A program made the translations under genes and the position numbers. A stretch of DNA of 64,000 nt from Bacillota bacterium (GTDB lineage: Bacteria; Bacillota; Negativicutes; CTSoil-072), in contig JAGFZV010000012.1 of NCBI GenBank assembly GCA_017889545.1, forward strand, positions 1-64,000. The letters are read 5' to 3'. The notes below the pieces were generated by a model. It was not told the origin of the DNA and did not search any database. It saw only the letters and a program-made list of their open reading frames with translations. This document shows, in pieces, positions 7,386 through 17,679 of this stretch (its first letter is position 1; each line of letters starts with the position of its first letter).

Positions 7386-8408
7386 ATGAACGAAGGACGG
7401 ATCATTGCCGGTGAAGAACTAGATGCGGATGGTTGGCAGTACAGCCTTCGTCCTCGCCGGTTGGCGGAATACATCGGTCAAGACAAGGTAAAGCAGAATT
7501 TGGCAATTTTTATTAAAGCGGCTGTGAGCCGGTCTGAGGCGCTGGATCACGTTTTGTTGTACGGGCCCCCCGGTCTGGGGAAAACAACTCTGGCTGGTAT
7601 TGTTGCCAATGAATTGGACGTTAATTTCCGCATTACATCCGGTCCAGCCATTGAAAGACCAGGAGATTTGGCTGCTCTTCTTACGAATTTAAAAGAAAAG
7701 GATGTTTTGTTCATCGATGAGATTCATCGCTTATCTCGCAGCGTGGAGGAAATATTGTATTCTGCCATGGAAGATTATGCGTTGGATATTATTATCGGCA
7801 AAGGGCCGAGTGCCAGGTCTGTGCGCCTTGATTTGCCGCCTTTTACGCTTATTGGAGCAACAACCCGGGCGGGTGCGCTTGCGCCGCCGCTCAGAGACCG
7901 GTTTGGGATTATTTCCAGGTTGGAATATTATCAACCGGAAAGTCTAATATGTATTGTAAAACGGGCAGCAGAAATTTTGCAGATTTCGATTGAAGATCGC
8001 GGCGCTGAAGAAATTGCCCGCAGATCAAGAGGAACGCCGCGCATTGCTAATCGCTTGCTTAAGCGGGTTCGTGATTATGCGCAGGTTGTTGGCCAAGGTG
8101 TAATTACCGACAAAATTGCTGATGAGGGTTTGGCCCTTCTGGAAGTAGATAAATGCGGCCTTGATAAGACGGATCGTACAATGCTTCGGACAATTATTGA
8201 AAAATTTAACGGCGGGCCGGTCGGCGTGGAAACATTGGCTGCTGCAATTAGTGAAGAGACGGAAACAATTGAAGATGTATATGAGCCTTTTTTGATTCAA
8301 ATGGGGTTTATTAACCGCACGCCGCGTGGCCGCGTGGCGACAAAAGGAGCTTATCAGCATCTTGGTTTGTCGAACGTTTGCGGCGATGAACAAGAAAAAT
8401 TATGGTGA
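7386..8408 (+). CDS. ruvB: Holliday junction branch migration DNA helicase RuvB
   Basis: The AAA+ motor of the RuvAB complex. Walker [10 protein letters not shown] lies near residue 60, Walker B FIDEIHR near 112, sensor I ATTRAG near 160 and the arginine-finger region RDRFG near 172; a winged-helix domain ends the 340-aa protein. GGAGG precedes ATG 7386, 2 nt after ruvA. In many Firmicutes ruvAB is followed by queA and tgt, as here after a short insertion of three genes. Confidence 0.97.
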   Translation: MNEGRIIAGEELDADGWQYSLRPRRLAEYIGQDKVKQNLAIFIKAAVSRSEALDHVLLYGPPGLGKTTLAGIVANELDVNFRITSGPAIERPGDLAALLTNLKEKDVLFIDEIHRLSRSVEEILYSAMEDYALDIIIGKGPSARSVRLDLPPFTLIGATTRAGALAPPLRDRFGIISRLEYYQPESLICIVKRAAEILQISIEDRGAEEIARRSRGTPRIANRLLKRVRDYAQVVGQGVITDKIADEGLALLEVDKCGLDKTDRTMLRTIIEKFNGGPVGVETLAAAISEETETIEDVYEPFLIQMGFINRTPRGRVATKGAYQHLGLSNVCGDEQEKLW

Positions 8409-8418
8409 GGGAAATAGT

Positions 8419-8964
8419 ATGCGACTGTTATTGCACACATGCTGTGGGCCATGTTCTGTTTATCCGGTGAAACAATTACGAGAAAGTGGATACGACGTTA
8501 CCGGATATTTTTTTAATCCAAACATTCACCCGTACCGGGAATTTAAGCATCGCCTGGAAACATTACACGAATATGCAGCGCAGGTAAAGCTTGAGTTAGT
8601 TACCGATTCAAATTATGCATTGGAAGATTTTTTGCTTAGGGCATTGTCATTTAAGGGAGATCGATGTCGGCCCTGTTATGAACAGCGGCTTCGTCAAACA
8701 GCCCGCTATGCCCGCAATAATGCGTTTTCCTGCTTCAGTACCACTTTGCTGGTGAGTCCTTACCAAAAGCATGAGCTTATCAAAGAAGCAGCTTCAATTA
8801 TTGCAGAGGAAGAAGGCATACCTTTTGAATATATTGACTTCCGCGTAGGCTGGCAGGAAGGGGTAACAGTCAGCAAAGAGATGGGGTTGTACCGTCAACC
8901 GTATTGTGGTTGTATTTTTAGCGAGAAAGAGCGTTACTACAAGGCTGGAAGGGGACGAAGCTGA
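8419..8964 (+). CDS. queH: Epoxyqueuosine reductase QueH
   Basis: QueH (formerly DUF208) performs the last step of queuosine synthesis, reducing epoxyqueuosine in tRNA. The cysteine motifs HTCCGPCS at the N-terminus, CRPCYEQR near residue 85 and PYCGC near the C-terminus are the family's metal-cluster and redox residues. It is the non-homologous replacement for the cobalamin-dependent QueG. ATG 8419 has GAGGGAA upstream. It clusters with queA and tgt downstream, so three queuosine enzymes lie within 4.3 kb. Confidence 0.93.
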   Translation: MRLLLHTCCGPCSVYPVKQLRESGYDVTGYFFNPNIHPYREFKHRLETLHEYAAQVKLELVTDSNYALEDFLLRALSFKGDRCRPCYEQRLRQTARYARNNAFSCFSTTLLVSPYQKHELIKEAASIIAEEEGIPFEYIDFRVGWQEGVTVSKEMGLYRQPYCGCIFSEKERYYKAGRGRS

Positions 8965-9186
8965 GTGGCTGAGTTTGATTCTTTCGGAAAAACATTGATG
9001 GTATTGGGAGCGGTCTTGCTGATTATTGGCGCTTTATTTCATTTTGGCGGGAAAATTGGTTTTGGTCAGTTACCAGGAGATATTCACTTTAAGAGCGACA
9101 ATTTTCATGTTTATTTTCCCATTATGACATCAATTGTTGTCAGCATTATATTAACTATCTTATTTGCTTTGTTCAGAGGCCGGTGA
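8965..9186 (+). CDS. DUF2905 family small membrane protein
   Basis: A 73-aa protein with two predicted membrane helices (about residues 9-29 and 48-70) around the conserved GKIGFGQLPGDI segment of DUF2905. GTG 8965 follows the queH stop immediately, and its end overlaps the next gene's alternative GTG. Members are often found near ruvB, queA or spoIID in Firmicutes. Function is unknown. Confidence 0.85.
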   Translation: MAEFDSFGKTLMVLGAVLLIIGALFHFGGKIGFGQLPGDIHFKSDNFHVYFPIMTSIVVSIILTILFALFRGR

Positions 9187-9191
9187 ACACT

Positions 9192-10493
9192 ATGAAGACG
9201 TATTTTTTAAAAAAGAGAAATACATGGGTAAGGCTGTTGGTGAGTTTATTTTTTTCGTCCTTGATTTTATCTTCCTTTGCTTCTCCTGCTTTGGCTGATG
9301 AAAAAATGATGAATTATGCGTTGGGTCCTGTTTTGCGGGTAGGTCTATGGACTAACCAGTCCAACGTTTTAATTTGCAGCGATGTTGATTTCCAACTGAT
9401 TGACGGGGATAATCAACGTGTTTTAAAAAAAGGGAAGCGAAATATAAAAATGTCGGTAACGATGAAAAACGGCCGGTTTTCGATCGATTCAGTTCCTGTG
9501 CAGACCCATAGTATTTTTATTAAAGCGATAACAACAGAAGACAAAGAGCGATTTATTGAAGTGAATGGGCGGAATTATCGCGGGGACGTTGAACTACATC
9601 AAACCAAAAAAAATGCAGGGATCACGGTTATCAACATTCTACCGGTTGAACTGTACTTATACGGCATTCTTCCTCAGGAAATTTCTCCGGAATGGCCGCT
9701 GGAGGCAATAAAAGCCCAAGCGGTAGCTGCGAGGACATACGCACTGTATAACCAGAAAAAGCATGGTGAAGATGGTTTTGATATCTGTTCGACGAGTGAT
9801 TGTCAGGTCTATGGAGGAATGGATAGTGAAACTTCCAGGACAAACAAGGCTGTAGACGAGACGAACGGTGTCACTATTATGTATCAAGAGAAATTGATTC
9901 CTGCTTTTTTTCACAGCAGTGCCGGAGGGTTTACAGAGAATAGTGAAAATGTTTGGGGCGCGTATTTGCCGTACTTGCGAGGCGTTGAAGATCGCGATCA
10001 ATTTTCACCATATTACAAGTGGGAACGGCGATTTGCCCCAGCCGATTTAATCCGGGACTGCGCTCCTTATATCGACAAGATAGGCAGGCTGAAGGCTATC
10101 GAATTATCTGCTTTGACAGCGGCTCCGGTTACGAGAAATGACCGGGGTGTATCAGGACGTGTAAAAACATTGCGCTTGATTGGCGATAAAGGCAGTATAC
10201 AAGTACCGGGAAACACGATAAGGACATTACTGAATTTGCCGAGCACGCTGTTTGATGTTAAAATGATGTCTGCAGCTCATCTAAAAGACAAGTCATTGGA
10301 AATAACCCATCGAATAACCGGAGCAGCCGGTGAGACGGTGTTGTTTATGGGATATGGATGGGGTCATGGCGTTGGCTTGTCGCAATGGGGCGCAAAATCG
10401 ATGGCTGAACAGGCGCCGAAAAACGATGCAGCATATTACAAGGAAATACTGCGTCACTATTATACTGGTGTTGACGTTCGAAAATCATATTGA
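9192..10493 (+). CDS. SpoIID/LytB-domain protein (secreted peptidoglycan-modifying)
   Basis: It begins with a positively charged stretch, a hydrophobic segment and a likely signal-peptidase site after SPALA, so it is exported. The SpoIID core contains [20 protein letters not shown], including the conserved glutamate region of lytic transglycosylases, and ends with [15 protein letters not shown]. SpoIID proper acts in forespore engulfment, but the domain also occurs in other cell-wall proteins, so a sporulation role is not proven. The start is uncertain: ATG 9192 or GTG 9183, both poorly spaced from GAGG at 9176. Confidence 0.82.
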   Translation: MKTYFLKKRNTWVRLLVSLFFSSLILSSFASPALADEKMMNYALGPVLRVGLWTNQSNVLICSDVDFQLIDGDNQRVLKKGKRNIKMSVTMKNGRFSIDSVPVQTHSIFIKAITTEDKERFIEVNGRNYRGDVELHQTKKNAGITVINILPVELYLYGILPQEISPEWPLEAIKAQAVAARTYALYNQKKHGEDGFDICSTSDCQVYGGMDSETSRTNKAVDETNGVTIMYQEKLIPAFFHSSAGGFTENSENVWGAYLPYLRGVEDRDQFSPYYKWERRFAPADLIRDCAPYIDKIGRLKAIELSALTAAPVTRNDRGVSGRVKTLRLIGDKGSIQVPGNTIRTLLNLPSTLFDVKMMSAAHLKDKSLEITHRITGAAGETVLFMGYGWGHGVGLSQWGAKSMAEQAPKNDAAYYKEILRHYYTGVDVRKSY

Positions 10494-10509
10494 GGGAGTA
10501 TTACGATTC

Positions 10510-11529
10510 ATGTTACTAACTGACTATGCTTACGATTTGCCGGAAGAATTGATTGCTCAGCATCCGATTGAGCACCGTGATCAGTCCCGGCTTATGGTAA
10601 TGGACCGTTCAAATGGATCTGTTGTTCATAAAAAATTCTATGAATTGATAGATTACCTGCAAACTGGCGACACTCTCGTTTTTAATGATACACGGGTTAT
10701 TCCTGCGCGTTTATACGGCAAACGGCCTGGAAGCGGCGGCAGAGTGGAAGTTTTACTGCTGCAACGGCTATCGGCTGACGAATGGGAAGTCTTGGTGCGT
10801 CCGGGAAAAAAAATGCAAATTGGCGCAGAAATTATTTTCAGCGACGAACTCTCTTGCCGGATCGTCGACCGGACTGATTTTGGCGGCCGCAGGGTCCGGT
10901 TTCAATTCACAGGGGTCTTTGAAGAAATTTTAGACCGTTTGGGCGAAATGCCTTTGCCTCCATACATTAAGGAAAAACTTGCCGATAAGGAACGGTATCA
11001 AACAGTTTATGCCCGTGAACAAGGGTCTGCGGCAGCCCCAACCGCCGGATTGCACTTTACAGAGCAATTGATGACGGAAATTAGGAAACGAGGGATAAAC
11101 CTAGCCTTTGTCACCTTGCATGTTGGGTTGGGAACGTTTCGTCCTGTTCATGTTACTGACGTAAAGAAACATGTAATGCATAAAGAATATTATTCAATAA
11201 CGGAAGAAACAGCTGCACTGTTGAACCGGACGCGGCAATCAGGCCATAAAATTATTGCGGTGGGTACGACGGCAGTTCGTACTTTGGAAACATGTTCATC
11301 TCAGGGGGTTGTTGTGGCTGGCAGTGGGTGGACCGACATATTTATTTATCCGGGATATCGATTTTCAGTGGTAGATGGGATGATCACCAATTTTCATTTG
11401 CCGCTGTCAACCTTGTTGATGCTGGTTAGCGCCTTTGCGGGACGTGAACAGGTATTATCGGCCTATCGATTGGCTGTACAGGAAAAATACCAGTTTTTTA
11501 GTTTTGGCGATGCGATGCTGATTTTATGA
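10510..11529 (+). CDS. queA: tRNA preQ1(34) S-adenosylmethionine ribosyltransferase-isomerase QueA
   Basis: QueA transfers and isomerises the ribosyl group of SAM onto 7-aminomethyl-7-deazaguanine in tRNA, giving epoxyqueuosine, the substrate of QueH encoded upstream. Conserved segments include [12 protein letters not shown] at the N-terminus, [21 protein letters not shown] and a long C-terminal [19 protein letters not shown]. It is 339 aa. ATG 10510 follows GAGGGAG; longer in-frame versions would overlap spoIID. Confidence 0.96.
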   Translation: MLLTDYAYDLPEELIAQHPIEHRDQSRLMVMDRSNGSVVHKKFYELIDYLQTGDTLVFNDTRVIPARLYGKRPGSGGRVEVLLLQRLSADEWEVLVRPGKKMQIGAEIIFSDELSCRIVDRTDFGGRRVRFQFTGVFEEILDRLGEMPLPPYIKEKLADKERYQTVYAREQGSAAAPTAGLHFTEQLMTEIRKRGINLAFVTLHVGLGTFRPVHVTDVKKHVMHKEYYSITEETAALLNRTRQSGHKIIAVGTTAVRTLETCSSQGVVVAGSGWTDIFIYPGYRFSVVDGMITNFHLPLSTLLMLVSAFAGREQVLSAYRLAVQEKYQFFSFGDAMLIL

Positions 11530-11562
11530 CAATCTGATCACGTTATGAATACGCATATTTAA

Positions 11563-12696
<1,134 letters not shown>

Positions 12697-12757
12697 AGGA
12701 TTTCACGTTTTTGTGTGGAATTGAATAATGATTATCTGTTTAGGGAGGTGATTAGGT

Positions 12758-13057
12758 ATGCCAGAAATGTCCGGAGATTTAATGCAAATTATTCAAGCAT
12801 CTTGGCCGATTCTTTTGATGATCGTTATTTTTTATTTTATCTTGTATCGTCCGCAAAAGAAGGAGCAGGCGAAACGCAGTGAGATGCTCGCTAATCTGAA
12901 GAAGGGTGACCGCGTTGTTACGATTGGCGGCGTGCATGGAACGATAACGGCGCTTACCGACAAAATTGTAACGCTGAAAATTGCGGATAAAGTAGAAGTT
13001 GATGTAACCCGTTCGGCTGTAAACCATTATCAGAATCAACAAAAGAATGGTCAGTAG
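12758..13057 (+). CDS. yajC: Preprotein translocase accessory subunit YajC
   Basis: A 99-aa protein with a single N-terminal membrane helix (about 14-32, ending YFILYRPQKKEQ) and a small cytoplasmic domain containing GDRVVTIGGVHGTI. YajC associates with SecDF and SecYEG. GGGAGGTG precedes ATG 12758. A hairpin terminator separates it from secD, which has its own promoter. Confidence 0.95.
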   Translation: MPEMSGDLMQIIQASWPILLMIVIFYFILYRPQKKEQAKRSEMLANLKKGDRVVTIGGVHGTITALTDKIVTLKIADKVEVDVTRSAVNHYQNQQKNGQ

Positions 13058-13083
13058 AAGTTAGCAATACGATTAGGCACATT

Positions 13084-13116
13084 AGGGCAAAATGTAGCGA
13101 ACCTACATTTTGCCCT
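13084..13116 (+). terminator. Terminator between yajC and secD
   Basis: A 14-bp stem AGGGCAAAATGTAG (13084-13097) / CTACATTTTGCCCT (13103-13116) with loop CGAAC. The T tract is short, so it may be leaky or act mainly as an RNA-stability hairpin. Confidence 0.7.
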
Positions 13117-13183
13117 TGCATTGTGCACTGCATTAAAACCTGATATAACGGTGGTCTCAACTCCATTGTTGGGGTTAGTTTCG

Positions 13184-13213
13184 TTGACATTAGGATATGG
13201 TTACAGATATAAT
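13184..13213 (+). promoter_or_regulatory. Consensus sigma-A promoter of secDF
   Basis: TTGACA (13184-13189), 18-nt spacer, TATAAT (13208-13213): both boxes match the consensus perfectly. It rules out the upstream secD start codons at 13197 and 13212, which lie before the expected transcription start near 13220. Confidence 0.85.
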
Positions 13214-13253
13214 GTTTTTTGGAAAAATGAGACATGAATGGGGGGAGCAGTTA

Positions 13254-14459
13254 GTGAGATGGGGTAATTTCACCAGCTTTTTGGTGGTTGTTTTAGCAAT
13301 TATCATCGTTTCCGGACTTTACATGTCGCCTTTGGCTTTATCTATTAAGCAGGGCCTTGATTTACAGGGGGGGACGCATGTTGTCTTGGAAGCTGTAGAT
13401 ACGCCGGAAGCGAAGGTTGATGAAGATGCGGTGCAGCGTGTTGTAAAAATTATTGAACGCCGGGTCAATGAACTGGGGCTGACAGAACCGATTATTCAAC
13501 GACAGGGTGAACGCCGGGTCATTGTTGAATTACCAGGCGTTAAGGATCCGGAAAAAGCAATTGAAATGATTGGAAAAACTGCATTGCTGGAATTCCAGGA
13601 TGAAAGCGGAACGACAGTATTGACAGGGAAAGATCTAAAAGATGCCAAAGCGCAAATCGATCAGTCAAACCGGAATTTGGTTGCATTGGAGTTTTCACCG
13701 GAAGGTGCGACAAAATTTGCTGAACTGACTACGAAAAACGTTGGCAAGCATATTGCCATTTTGTTGGATAAGCAAATGTTGACAAATCCGGTTGTTGAAG
13801 AGCCGATTTCGGGCGGCAAGGCGGTTATTACCGGCAATCGAACAATTGAAGAAGCACAACGGGTTGCCATTTTACTGCGGTCCGGTTCGCTGCCGGTTAA
13901 GATGGAAGTCTTGGAGACTCGGACCGTTGGTCCGACGCTGGGACAGGATTCGAAAGATAAAAGTCAATTTGCCTTCATGATTAGTATCATTGCCATCGTA
14001 ATTTTTATGCTGTTGTTTTATCGTTTGTCCGGTCTTGTGGCCAATATCGCACTGCTGATGTATGTCTTGCTGCTGCTTTTCTCGTTGAAAATGCTGAATG
14101 CAACGTTGACATTGCCTGGTATTGCCGGGATTATATTGTCCATGGGTATGGCGGTTGATACAAATGTCTTGATCTTTGAGCGGTTTAAAGAAGAGTATCG
14201 TGGCGGAAAAACGCTGCGTTCGGCGATGGACGCTGGATTTAACAGAGCATTTTCTACGATCCTTGATTCCAACATCACTACATTGATTGCTGCGGCTGTT
14301 TTGTTTGCACTGGGAACAGGTCCAGTCAAAGGATTTGCAATTACGTTGGGACTGGGTATTATTTTGAGCATGTTCACGGCTATTACTGCAACACGGTTTA
14401 TGTTAAAAATGTTGATGAATGCCAATATATTCAAAAACGGCAAAATTTTTGGGGCGTAG
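13254..14459 (+). CDS. secD: Protein translocase subunit SecD
   Basis: A membrane component that uses the proton gradient to complete protein export. It has one N-terminal helix, a large periplasmic domain starting LSIKQGLDLQGGTHVVLE, and five C-terminal helices (RND-like) with the signature MGMAVDTNVLIFERF. GTG 13254 is chosen because GGGGGAG (13240-13246) is well spaced and the predicted transcript begins near 13220. It is 401 aa. secF follows after 12 nt. Confidence 0.95.
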   Translation: MRWGNFTSFLVVVLAIIIVSGLYMSPLALSIKQGLDLQGGTHVVLEAVDTPEAKVDEDAVQRVVKIIERRVNELGLTEPIIQRQGERRVIVELPGVKDPEKAIEMIGKTALLEFQDESGTTVLTGKDLKDAKAQIDQSNRNLVALEFSPEGATKFAELTTKNVGKHIAILLDKQMLTNPVVEEPISGGKAVITGNRTIEEAQRVAILLRSGSLPVKMEVLETRTVGPTLGQDSKDKSQFAFMISIIAIVIFMLLFYRLSGLVANIALLMYVLLLLFSLKMLNATLTLPGIAGIILSMGMAVDTNVLIFERFKEEYRGGKTLRSAMDAGFNRAFSTILDSNITTLIAAAVLFALGTGPVKGFAITLGLGIILSMFTAITATRFMLKMLMNANIFKNGKIFGA

Positions 14460-14471
14460 GGGGTGGATGAT

Positions 14472-15383
14472 ATGACTATGAAATTTGACATCATTGGCAA
14501 ACGGTACTGGTGGTTTTTGTTTTCAGCGCTTATCATCATCCCGGGTCTTATCTCGATGGCCGTTCAGGGATTTAATTTAGGCATTGATTTTACCGGCGGG
14601 ACTCTTCTGGATTTGAAATTTGACCGACCGGTTTCTGTTCACGAAGTTCGTGAAGCGCTCAAGGAACATCAATTGGAAAACAGTACAATTCAATTAGCGG
14701 GAATAAATCAAGGCGATAAAGCGCAAAATGTGTTCATTCGCACCAGAGTGTTAACAGAAGAAGAACGAAAAACAGTTGCCAATGATTTAAGAACGAAAGT
14801 CAGTCAGTTTGATGTTCTCAGGGTGGAGAAAGTTGGCGCGACGATTGGCGCTGAGCTTACAAGGCAAGCGATTATCGCGCTGGTTGTCTCCTGGATACTG
14901 ATGATTATTTATATTACTTGGCGCTTTGAATTCAAATTTGCGGTGTCCGGTATTGCTGCATTAGTTCATGACATTGTTTTGGTCTTAGGGGTTTTCTCGC
15001 TCCTGCAGAAGGAAATTGATGCAACTTTTGTTGCTGCAATTTTGACAATTGTTGGATATTCTATTAATGATACGATTGTCATCTTTGATCGGATCCGTGA
15101 GAATTTAAAGACGCATCGCAAGTCGGAAACCTTTAGCAATTTGGTAAATCGCAGTATTTGGCAGGTTATGACACGTTCTATTTACACGGTTTTAACAGTA
15201 TTGATGGCGACAGCCGCTTTATATTGGTTTGGCGGCGAGACCACGAAAAACTTCTCATTAGCCCTGTTGATCGGTATTTCGAGTGGTTGCTACTCCTCTA
15301 TTTTTAATGCTAGCCCGATTTGGGTAACGTGGAAAGAGTATGCGGATCGCAGGCGGTTGCAGGCAAAAACAAAGGGTGCGTGA
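14472..15383 (+). CDS. secF: Protein translocase subunit SecF
   Basis: Partner of SecD. One N-terminal helix precedes the GIDFTGGTLLDLKF motif; five C-terminal helices include TIVGYSINDTIVIFDRIREN, the SecF hallmark. It is 303 aa. ATG 14472 is preceded by GGGGGTGG; an in-frame GTG at 14463 lies inside that ribosome-binding site. A terminator follows. Confidence 0.95.
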   Translation: MTMKFDIIGKRYWWFLFSALIIIPGLISMAVQGFNLGIDFTGGTLLDLKFDRPVSVHEVREALKEHQLENSTIQLAGINQGDKAQNVFIRTRVLTEEERKTVANDLRTKVSQFDVLRVEKVGATIGAELTRQAIIALVVSWILMIIYITWRFEFKFAVSGIAALVHDIVLVLGVFSLLQKEIDATFVAAILTIVGYSINDTIVIFDRIRENLKTHRKSETFSNLVNRSIWQVMTRSIYTVLTVLMATAALYWFGGETTKNFSLALLIGISSGCYSSIFNASPIWVTWKEYADRRRLQAKTKGA

Positions 15384-15391
15384 CGAGGTTG

Positions 15392-15425
15392 AAAAGGTCT
15401 GGGAAACTTCCCAGGTCTTTTCTTT
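15392..15425 (+). terminator. Terminator of secDF
   Basis: An AAAAG/CTTTT outer stem and a CTGGGAA/TTCCCAG inner stem separated by a small GT/GT internal loop, followed by TTTTCTTTTC. Confidence 0.75.
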
Positions 15426-15534
15426 TCATTATGCAATAAGAGGATAATCGGCTTGGTTTCGAGAATAATATTAACAAAAAATGACTAATAAATTACGTTT
15501 TTGTATTTTTTTCATATCGTACATTGGAGGTTGT

Positions 15535-17625
15535 ATGGGGCCCTTGAAGAAAAAGTGGAAATTATCACCTGCCAAATTTGATATTCAACAACAATTGAGC
15601 AGTCAGCTTGGTATTCCGCGTCCAATTGCCCAGGTTCTCATTAACCGTGGGTTAGAACAGGTAGATGAGGCCAGGGATTTTTTGTGCAGTGATGTTGGCA
15701 AGCTATGGGATCCATATTTGCTTAAGGGTATGGATTTTGCGGTGAAACGAATTCGACAGGCAGTCGATGGCAAGGAAAAAATCATAATCTACGGTGATTA
15801 TGACGTAGATGGGATGACCAGTACGGCAACTCTTTACAAGCTTCTTTCCTGTTTGGGTGCTTGTGTCGATTATTATATCCCGGAGCGGCTTAGTGAAGGC
15901 TATGGATTGAATGCATTGGCACTGGAACAACTTTATCAATCAGGTGCGCAATTAATCCTTTCCGTGGACTGTGGAATTAGTTCTGTTTCCGAGGTTGCTC
16001 AATTCTTCGGGAAGCTTGATTTTATTATTACCGATCATCATCAACCTCCTGCTCAGCTACCGCTAGCCACGGCAATTATTAACCCAAAGCAGATTGACTG
16101 TACTTATCCGGAAAAGAATTTGGCTGGTGTTGGCATAGCATTTAAGTTGTGTCAGGCTCTGTGGCCTGACTTTCGTCAAGAACCATTGCCTATGGATGAT
16201 TATTTGGAATTGGCAGCGATCGGTACGATCGCGGATATTGTCTCGTTGACGGGTGAGAACCGTATCATAGTAAAAAATGGATTGCAAAAATTAAACCGGA
16301 CCCAAAATATTGGGTTGCAAGCGCTGTTGCTGCGTTGTGGACTTTCTCCCGGGACTGTTGATTCAGGTAAGGTTGGCTTTGTGATCGCTCCACGTTTGAA
16401 CGCGGCTGGCCGAGTTGGCAATGCATCTAACGGTGTGGAGCTTTTGGTAACCACGGATCAGGAACGGGCGGCAGTATTAGCCGGTCAGCTTGATGAAGAA
16501 AACTTACTGCGACAAGCGACGGAAAAAGAAATTTTTGCGGCGGCGGAAGAAATGCTCGCCAAACAAGAGGAAGAATGGAAAAATGTATTCGTTTTGGCTG
16601 GATCAGATTGGCATCCGGGAGTCATTGGCATTGTAGCTTCCCGTCTGGTTTCAAAATATTACCGCCCTGTGGTTATGATCAGTGTGCAGGATGGAGAAGG
16701 ACGTGGTTCCTGCCGCAGCATTCCAGGATTTGATATCGTTCATGCGTTAAGTGAATGTTCCGGTTTATTGTTGAAATTTGGCGGACATAAACAAGCAGCC
16801 GGCTTAAGTATTGTGGAGAATAATATTGATGAATTTCGTGCACAGTTGAATAAAATTGCTAAAAATGCTTTATCTCCGGAGGATTATATTCCTGTTCTTA
16901 AGATTGATTCTTTCGTTGGCATTGAAGAAATTGATGAATCATTTTTGCAAAAAATGGATTCATTGGCTCCTCATGGAATGGGAAATCCAAGTCCGTTATT
17001 CGTTTGCAAGAAAACGGCAGTTGCTTCGGCAAAAGCGATCGGAAAAGAAAAAAAACATTTGAAGTTAAAAGTGCGGCATAATGAAATCGCCAGGGAAGTA
17101 ATTGCCTGGAATATGGGAGAACGAGCTGCAGAACTGACTGTAAACGATCCGATCTACATTGCTTTTTCACCGGCGTTCAATGAGTGGCAGGGACGACGCG
17201 ATATTCAATTCAAAGCGGAAGATGTATTCAAACCCGAATTCGAAGAAAAGGCGGATCAAGCACTTGATGATATTGCACCTGACAGGGATGTAATTACGAC
17301 GGTATACTGTGTTTGTCGTGAACACGCCGTCAGAAATAAAAATATCGATATCAGTTTTTCCAATCTGGTAAACTTAGTTCGACATCAGTACAAAGGTAAG
17401 ATCGGTGAACGGTCGATACAATTATCCATGGAAATTCTTCAGGAATTGGATTTTCTTAGCATCGAAAAAGCAGGAGAAGATCATCGCGTTTCTTTTCTTC
17501 CGCATGCTTCTGAACGCCGGGATTTGTTTTCTTCTTTAATCTACCGGAAAAGCTTAAAAATGCGGGAAGACTATATTAGCAAAGAAATTTTTCAACGCGG
17601 ATCGCAAAACGAAACCGAGTGCTGA
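15535..17625 (+). CDS. recJ: Single-stranded-DNA-specific exonuclease RecJ
   Basis: A 5'-3' ssDNA exonuclease of the DHH superfamily used in recombination and mismatch repair. Metal-binding motifs: GDYDVDGMTST (about residue 82), SVDCGISS, ITDHHQPP (about 163), DHHA1-type GRGSCRS and LKFGGHKQAAG. The OB-fold region and a C-terminal extension of about 120 residues, seen in Firmicutes RecJ, are present (696 aa total). ATG 15535 after GGAGG is preferred to an in-frame ATG at 15481 with no ribosome-binding site. Confidence 0.95.
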   Translation: MGPLKKKWKLSPAKFDIQQQLSSQLGIPRPIAQVLINRGLEQVDEARDFLCSDVGKLWDPYLLKGMDFAVKRIRQAVDGKEKIIIYGDYDVDGMTSTATLYKLLSCLGACVDYYIPERLSEGYGLNALALEQLYQSGAQLILSVDCGISSVSEVAQFFGKLDFIITDHHQPPAQLPLATAIINPKQIDCTYPEKNLAGVGIAFKLCQALWPDFRQEPLPMDDYLELAAIGTIADIVSLTGENRIIVKNGLQKLNRTQNIGLQALLLRCGLSPGTVDSGKVGFVIAPRLNAAGRVGNASNGVELLVTTDQERAAVLAGQLDEENLLRQATEKEIFAAAEEMLAKQEEEWKNVFVLAGSDWHPGVIGIVASRLVSKYYRPVVMISVQDGEGRGSCRSIPGFDIVHALSECSGLLLKFGGHKQAAGLSIVENNIDEFRAQLNKIAKNALSPEDYIPVLKIDSFVGIEEIDESFLQKMDSLAPHGMGNPSPLFVCKKTAVASAKAIGKEKKHLKLKVRHNEIAREVIAWNMGERAAELTVNDPIYIAFSPAFNEWQGRRDIQFKAEDVFKPEFEEKADQALDDIAPDRDVITTVYCVCREHAVRNKNIDISFSNLVNLVRHQYKGKIGERSIQLSMEILQELDFLSIEKAGEDHRVSFLPHASERRDLFSSLIYRKSLKMREDYISKEIFQRGSQNETEC

Positions 17626-17679
17626 TCTGTATAATGTGTTAAGGCTGGAGTTCAGTAATTGCGAAAGGAGGGTGCGTTT

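Noticed and set aside
14018-14539. A 173-codon minus-strand frame across the secD/secF junction
   Set aside because: Antisense to two well-supported membrane-protein genes; hydrophobic codons read backwards commonly give long open frames.
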